NCBI GenBank assembly: GCA_946887345.1
Contig: CAMPKR010000060.1
Coordinates: forward strand, 1 to 10,368
Direction of reading: 5' to 3'
DNA: 10,368 nt
Source: an uncultured Bacteroidota bacterium
GTDB taxonomy: Bacteria > Bacteroidota > Bacteroidia > Chitinophagales > Chitinophagaceae
Below the pieces are notes generated by a model that saw only the letters and a list, made by a program, of their open reading frames with translations, ran no database searches and was not told the origin of the DNA. Each line of letters begins with the position of its first letter. Position 1 is the first letter of the stretch. Below, piece after piece: positions 6,537 to 10,368 of the stretch. Position numbers and translations under genes: made by a program.

Positions 6537-7400
6537 TTAAATAACAAGGCGCAGAATATCGATACGACCGTCAAGGCGCTTGTTGTAAATGAGGGAACGA
6601 CCGTCCGCCGAAATAAATACGCGTGCGTCCTCCTCGCCGAAAGCAGCATAGGTCAGCTGCTGCTTATTGCTGCCTTCTGTATCTATTCGGAAAATGCAGA
6701 AGGGACCGTTTTGCATAGAGGAATAGTAAATCCATTTGCCATCCGGTCCGTAAACTGGCCAGCCATCACGAATGGAGGGATCCTTGGTGACGTTATCGGT
6801 AACGAACGTATTCATGTCCATGACGAAAACATCGTCGCCCCGTTCATCATTGCGGAGAAATGTAATTTGCTTCATATTGGGTGAATATCGTGCGCAGGTT
6901 TCATTTTGTTTGGTATTGGTAATGCGCTCGGTTTTTCCGTCAGCAAGAGTAAGCCGATAAATATCAAGAGAGCCATTTCCGCGGGTTGAGTTGAAGAGCA
7001 GGTATTTCCCATCGGGGCTGAAATAGGGATGAATATCGCGGGCAGGGTCGTTTGTAAGACGTTTTATGTTCTTGCCGCTTTTATCCATAAGGTAAATTTC
7101 CTCGTTGCCGTCTTTATCACTTACAAAAGCTATCCATTCGTTATCAGTACTCCAATCAGGGAAGTTACTATTGGCAACACCGTCTGTGAGCTGCCGGCTC
7201 TTCTTTGCAGCTATGTCGTATATCAGCAATTGCCAGCTGCCAGTCTTATTGGATTGGAACAAAACACTATTACCATCCTTTGATAGCCGCGGATATGCGC
7301 TTTCAACATTAGCTTCAGACACAACAATTTGCGGCCCCTTCTTCTGCGCACAGACATAGAGGGTATTCAACAAAAGAAAGAAAGTGATTGCGGCTTTCAT
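6537..7400 (-). CDS. Exported TolB-like protein with six PD40 (WD40-like) repeats
   Basis: This is a 287-residue exported beta-propeller protein. A signal peptide covers about residues 1-19 (MKAAITFFLLLNTLYVCAQ). C17 might suggest a lipoprotein, but the preceding V is not a good lipobox residue. Six PD40 repeats start near residues 36, 80, 124, 169, 214 and 258, a regular 44-45 residue period. Their cores include FPDWSTDNEWIAF, HPYFSPDGKYLLF and WPVYGPDGKWIYY. This makes a complete six-bladed propeller, without the separate N-terminal domain of genuine TolB, so it is not called tolB. Such propellers usually bind proteins or peptides; no catalytic site is visible. The start at 7398-7400 is chosen because it begins the signal peptide and lies one base after the stop of the DUF885 gene. 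A TTG start at 7443-7445 would put 15 polar residues before the signal peptide. It is the last gene of the cluster. Confidence 0.88.
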   Translation of the reverse strand: MKAAITFFLLLNTLYVCAQKKGPQIVVSEANVESAYPRLSKDGNSVLFQSNKTGSWQLLIYDIAAKKSRQLTDGVANSNFPDWSTDNEWIAFVSDKDGNEEIYLMDKSGKNIKRLTNDPARDIHPYFSPDGKYLLFNSTRGNGSLDIYRLTLADGKTERITNTKQNETCARYSPNMKQITFLRNDERGDDVFVMDMNTFVTDNVTKDPSIRDGWPVYGPDGKWIYYSSMQNGPFCIFRIDTEGSNKQQLTYAAFGEEDARVFISADGRSLIYNKRLDGRIDILRLVI

Positions 7401-7401
7401 A

Positions 7402-8700
7402 CTAGGAGATGTTTTTTTCAATAACGGGTAATGGCAAGCGGCCAAATGCCAGAAAGGCTTTTCTAAAATCGCTCAGCGGCGATCCGGTGTGCTGTTGTTG
7501 CCACCGTTTCTGCATTTTGAATATTTGGGCGGCTCCCATTTTGTAGCTGAGTGCCTGGCAGGGCCAATTGGTGACGCGTGTTACTTCTCGCTCTGCTATA
7601 TCATCCTGATTGGGAACGGCTTTTTTCCAGTAAGCCAGGGCTTTCTCTCGCGACCAGCCATAGTAGTGAATACCGACATCTAAAACCAGCCGTACGGAGC
7701 GAACAAGATCCCATTCCCATTTACCGAGATACATGTAAGGATCGGAATAAAGACCAACATCTTTGCCAAAATACTCTACATAGCAAGCCCAGCCTTCAAA
7801 ATTCCCGGGATAAAAGAAAAGGTCTTGCAAACTGTTACTCTCGTGCTGAAGTGAGAATTGAAGATGATGACCCGGAATTGCTTCATGCATATAAAGCCAC
7901 TCCATCGCGCGTTTATTGTAGCGTCCGTTGTAGAAATTGAATTGGAAAACATCTTTGCCGTAAGCATTGTCGGCACGATTGAGATAAATGCCAGGAGGCG
8001 TAAACGCGGTAGCTTCCGGCCATTCCATAGCAAAAATCAAAGGAACGTCTGAAGTGCCAATGAAGGCGCTCAGCTCTTGCCTCACCCATTTATCTATTTC
8101 TTCAAAGGAGGAAAGGAGCTGCTCCTTGTCCGTAATGAAAAAAGTTTCACTATTAAGGTGCATGTAAAAAGTCGCGCTATCCGAGAACCCAAGTTGTTCT
8201 TGGAGAGTCGCTATCTCACTTTTTACCTTCCTCACTTCCTGTTCGCCAAACGCCAGAACATCCTCAGGAGGCATGGATACCGTTGTAAATCTCTGAACAA
8301 ACAATGGATACCATGTTGCTACATTATTAAGACCGGAAAGACCACCCTGCGGCATTTTCCGTCCTGTAGCCACCCATTCCCTTTCGAGCTTTATACGTTG
8401 TAGATTAAACGCGACTTCGTAGACAAGATGGTCGTACACGACCCGGTCAGGTATGCCTAGCGTAGCTCTTTTATATGCAGCCATACCTTCCTCATACTTT
8501 TTGAAAAAGGCTTCCTGTCTATCTAGTTTCTCAGCCCCGGGTATCGCCGTAAAATAGTCTCTATAGCCGTACCCTATTTCGGGGATGTGCAATTCCCGAT
8601 AGCCGGCAACAAAGCTGAAAACAAAAGTCTGAAATGCAGGAACCGCGGCTTTGCCGGTTGTGGCAACTAAAAGCAAGACTATAAAAAATTGCTTTCTCAT
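7402..8700 (-). CDS. DUF885-family putative metallohydrolase, short exported form
   Basis: This 432-residue protein has a probable signal peptide (MRKQFFIVLLLVATTGKAA). It belongs to DUF885, a family with a zinc-peptidase-like HExxxGHxxQ signature. Here the motif is MHEAIPGHHLQ, with H272, E273, H278 and H279, followed by FEGWACYVEYFGKDVGLYSDP (E302), VRLVLDVGIHYYGWSREKA (H345) and PCQALSYKMG, all strongly conserved family segments. The substrate is unknown, but peptidase activity is plausible. Typical members are roughly 550-600 residues. This one is shorter, mainly in the N-terminal half, yet it has its own signal peptide and an intact C-terminal core, so it looks like a compact variant rather than a broken gene. 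It lies one base after the PDZ-hydrolase stop and one base before the TolB-like start, which indicates one operon and probable translational coupling. Confidence 0.9.
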   Translation of the reverse strand: MRKQFFIVLLLVATTGKAAVPAFQTFVFSFVAGYRELHIPEIGYGYRDYFTAIPGAEKLDRQEAFFKKYEEGMAAYKRATLGIPDRVVYDHLVYEVAFNLQRIKLEREWVATGRKMPQGGLSGLNNVATWYPLFVQRFTTVSMPPEDVLAFGEQEVRKVKSEIATLQEQLGFSDSATFYMHLNSETFFITDKEQLLSSFEEIDKWVRQELSAFIGTSDVPLIFAMEWPEATAFTPPGIYLNRADNAYGKDVFQFNFYNGRYNKRAMEWLYMHEAIPGHHLQFSLQHESNSLQDLFFYPGNFEGWACYVEYFGKDVGLYSDPYMYLGKWEWDLVRSVRLVLDVGIHYYGWSREKALAYWKKAVPNQDDIAEREVTRVTNWPCQALSYKMGAAQIFKMQKRWQQQHTGSPLSDFRKAFLAFGRLPLPVIEKNIS

Positions 8701-8701
8701 A

Positions 8702-10012
8702 TCAGGAATTTGCTTTCAGCCATGTCAGTATTGTTTCCCCTACTTCGGGATTGTATTTGCCCGGGTTATTTAGAGCAGTACTAAAATCAGCTGCATAGTT
8801 CATACCATGATCGGCGTTATTTACAAGTGCAAGAGTAGCATTGCCTGAGTGCGTCTTGTTGATAGTTTCGGCGAGGATTTCGTGGTCCTCCAGTGCGGAA
8901 ATAAAGTCGCTCTTGCCCCATACAAGGAGAGCCTTACCCGTGAATGGCTTCCACAGCGCCGGCAAATTGAGTGCATAGAGCTCGTCGTTGTATTTGCGGG
9001 AGCGAAGATCGAAGACGCTGAGATATTCGCCGCAGATCGCCTTTTTCTTTGCAGCTTCTTCGGTAGTCATTTTATTAATGAAATAATACGAAGCGCATTC
9101 GCAAGCGTCCTTGACATATGTGTCCGTTTCATCCATACTCCAATTGTAGGCTTCGCCGATTGTTCGCCGTGTCTTAAGAAGATACTCGATGAAATTGGAG
9201 CCAATGGTCCCGTATGCGACGATGCCTTTTACTGCCGTCTCCATAGCCACCAGGGGAGCCATAACTCCACCCATACTATGGCCTATAATATGAACATTTT
9301 CGGTCGACACATCTGGACGAAGTTTCAAATCCTTGATAGCCTGAACGTATACATCCTTTTCTTCCATAAAGCTGATCTCGCTGCATTTTTTGCTGAAACC
9401 GACCCCATCACCTATCCCCGGTTTTTCTACTCGCGCGACCAGGAATCCCGCCCTGGCTATCTTATTAAGAAGCTGTACTTCGCTGCTTGTACTGTCAAAT
9501 GGCATATCCAGTGAATAGCAACCAATACCACCAATGAAAACAACAACCGGAAGTTTCGCACCCCCTTCAGGCTTAGTAATAATCACCCGTTGCAAGCCCG
9601 TAGCGGTTTTTACTTCTGAGTATTCCGTAATAATGCCGGCATACTTTTCAGAAGGATATGGCTTCATTGTTGATTTACCCTTTACTTTTTTCCTGTCTCG
9701 AACCAGTTCATAAGTAAATTCTGTCTCACGCTTCTGCGCAGCAACAATATTTATCGCTTCCTGCACATTACGAATCTGTTCGTTATTAATACTAAGCAGA
9801 TTGTCACCTTTTTTGAAGCCTGCGGCTTCGGCGGTAGAACCGGGAACAGTACCATTGATAAGTACGCCATAATTCTCAGTTATGCCAATGAGCTTTTTTA
9901 CGTCTTCGGTAATATTCTCCATCTGTATTCCCAGGAAACTGCGGCGTGGCAGGGGTTGGGCATCAGCAAAGAATGGCATGAGCAATAGCATGCCTGCAAG
10001 AATCTTCTTCAT
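8702..10012 (-). CDS. Exported PDZ-domain alpha/beta-hydrolase fusion
   Basis: This 436-residue exported enzyme has a signal peptide ending near A18 (FFADA/Q). A PDZ domain spans about 24-112: FLGIQME, then GVLINGTVPGSTAEAAGFKKGDNLLSINNEQI, the usual carboxylate-loop and ligand-groove pattern. The rest (about 135-436) is an alpha/beta-hydrolase with an oxyanion-side GGIG (161-164), nucleophile elbow GHSMGG with S246, probable acid D369 in WGKSDF, and catalytic H402 in NADHGM. The serine triad therefore looks complete and it should be an active serine hydrolase (esterase, peptidase or thioesterase). The substrate is unknown. PDZ domains bind protein C-termini, so the enzyme may act on or near peptide ends or partner proteins (inference). 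It is followed after one base by the DUF885 gene and lies 35 bases downstream of the DinB-like gene. The ATG at 10010-10012 starts directly at the signal peptide. Confidence 0.92.
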   Translation of the reverse strand: MKKILAGMLLLMPFFADAQPLPRRSFLGIQMENITEDVKKLIGITENYGVLINGTVPGSTAEAAGFKKGDNLLSINNEQIRNVQEAINIVAAQKRETEFTYELVRDRKKVKGKSTMKPYPSEKYAGIITEYSEVKTATGLQRVIITKPEGGAKLPVVVFIGGIGCYSLDMPFDSTSSEVQLLNKIARAGFLVARVEKPGIGDGVGFSKKCSEISFMEEKDVYVQAIKDLKLRPDVSTENVHIIGHSMGGVMAPLVAMETAVKGIVAYGTIGSNFIEYLLKTRRTIGEAYNWSMDETDTYVKDACECASYYFINKMTTEEAAKKKAICGEYLSVFDLRSRKYNDELYALNLPALWKPFTGKALLVWGKSDFISALEDHEILAETINKTHSGNATLALVNNADHGMNYAADFSTALNNPGKYNPEVGETILTWLKANS

Positions 10013-10024
10013 GTTTCTAAAGGT

Positions 10025-10053
10025 AGGCCTTCACCCGCGCGAGGCCTTCACCC
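10025..10053. repeat. 17-base tandem duplication at the DinB-like stop codon
   Basis: On the plus strand AGGCCTTCACCC occurs at 10025-10036 and again at 10042-10053, with a period of 17 bases. On the minus strand each copy reads GGGTGAAGGCCT, and the upstream copy contains the DinB-like stop codon TGA. The AGGCCT part is self-complementary, so the two copies could also pair with each other as a hairpin with an 11-base loop. Confidence 0.7.
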
Positions 10054-10064
10054 TCTCGGGGTGA
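10048..10064 (-). terminator. Weak stem-loop at the end of the DinB-like gene (possible attenuator)
   Basis: Perfect 6-base arms TCACCC and GGGTGA (10048-10053 and 10059-10064) with a 5-base loop overlap the last codons and stop of the DinB-like gene. The AGGCCT pair (10042-10047 with 10025-10030) could form a second hairpin immediately after it. No T-run follows, so strong intrinsic termination is not expected. Partial attenuation or mRNA 3'-end protection between the DinB-like and PDZ-hydrolase genes is possible. Confidence 0.3.
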
Positions 10065-10368
10065 TTTGCTTAAGGTGGTGGATCATGTGATCCACATAGT
10101 CGGTGATAACAAAGGAAAATGAAACAGGGTCGTAGTTTCCTATAAGGCAGGTAACACTGAGCTTTAAAGGATTTGCATGTGCGATAACATGTACCAGGAG
10201 CGTATTGTATGCAAACCAAAGATCAATCAAATCTTTGGTAGATACCCGTTGATAATTCTGAACCGAGACGCATAGATCTTGTTCGTAGGATGGTCCGATA
10301 AACGTGTCGTCTGCTAACTGTGCACGTACAAAACGCTGATGATTATTGGTTGCGCTATCTATGAGATG
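10048..10368 (-). CDS. DinB-superfamily protein, C-terminal part (runs off the window edge)
   Basis: The reading frame is open from the window edge to the TGA at 10048-10050, giving the last 106 residues. It begins HLIDSATNNHQRFVRAQ, continues with DLIDLWFAYNTLLVHVIAH and ends FVITDYVDHMIHHLKQITPRG. This is the pattern of the four-helix-bundle DinB/YfiT superfamily, whose members often bind a metal through three histidines and include thiol-dependent transferases. The first histidine here and one in HMIHH are likely ligands, with the remaining ligand expected off the window. An apparent start at 10230 is a leucine codon (TTG) inside the conserved region, not the real start. The next gene begins 35 bases downstream, so it may be the first visible gene of the hydrolase cluster. 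Confidence 0.85.
   Translation of the reverse strand, partial: HLIDSATNNHQRFVRAQLADDTFIGPSYEQDLCVSVQNYQRVSTKDLIDLWFAYNTLLVHVIAHANPLKLSVTCLIGNYDPVSFSFVITDYVDHMIHHLKQITPRG

Noticed and set aside
7081..7089. TTATCCATA as a second DnaA box
   Set aside because: It differs from the consensus at one base, lies in the coding sequence of the TolB-like gene and is about 7 kb from the first box.
7401..7445. N-terminal extension of the TolB-like protein from a TTG start
   Set aside because: It would add 15 residues in front of a good signal peptide and overlap the DUF885 gene. The ATG at 7398-7400 gives a normal exported protein.
8849..9514. A 221-codon plus-strand open frame
   Set aside because: It lies wholly antisense to the PDZ-hydrolase gene, whose domains and catalytic residues are clear. 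Its translation resembles no family I know and shows no signal peptide or motif.
10018..10025. TACCTTTA on the minus strand as a -7 element for the PDZ-hydrolase gene
   Set aside because: It is only six bases from the start codon, would put the transcript start inside the ATG, and has no TTG element at the right distance.

Overview
The window looks like ordinary chromosomal DNA from a member of the phylum Bacteroidota, probably a Chitinophagaceae-like or Flavobacteriia-like organism. The evidence is a type IX secretion system (T9SS) PorP/SprF protein next to a 1204-residue secreted protein ending in a gliding-motility/type B sorting domain, promoters of the Bacteroidota kind (TTG, 17-20 bases, TAnnTTT[G/A]), and no clear Shine-Dalgarno sites. 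Every confidently called gene is on the minus strand, so transcription runs from high to low coordinates.

Layout. Positions 1-63 may hold the last codons of a plus-strand gene. Positions 64-215 are an AT-rich spacer with five T-tracts at about helical spacing, then an A-tract joined to a perfect DnaA-box 9-mer. A rho-independent terminator (217-242) closes an OmpR-type response regulator gene (266-967) that has its own promoter (993-1021). Next is a two-gene T9SS operon: a large secreted protein (2055-5669; N-terminal domain, seven SBBP-like propeller repeats, four PKD domains, type B C-terminal domain) followed, with an ATGA overlap, by its probable PorP/SprF partner (1030-2058). A promoter lies at 5714-5745. 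The 5746-5962 gap has no gene but contains two palindromes.

A YkuK/DUF458-type RNase H-like gene (5963-6436) has its own promoter. Upstream of it is a compact cluster of exported proteins: a PDZ-alpha/beta-hydrolase fusion (8702-10012), a short DUF885 putative metallohydrolase (7402-8700) and a six-repeat TolB-like propeller protein (6537-7400). These three genes are separated by one base at each junction. They are preceded by the C-terminal part of a DinB-superfamily gene (10048-10368, cut by the window edge), whose stop codon lies in a 17-base tandem duplication with hairpin potential.

How the genes work together (inference): the T9SS pair probably makes one surface-exposed or secreted adhesin-like product and its dedicated outer-membrane factor. 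The PDZ-hydrolase/DUF885/TolB-like cluster probably acts in the periplasm on peptides or esters. I see no mobile element, CRISPR array, tRNA or rRNA, and no clear sign of a wholly new system. The most interesting items are the curved-DNA/DnaA-box spacer, the T9SS pair, the tight exported-hydrolase cluster and the duplicated stop-codon region.
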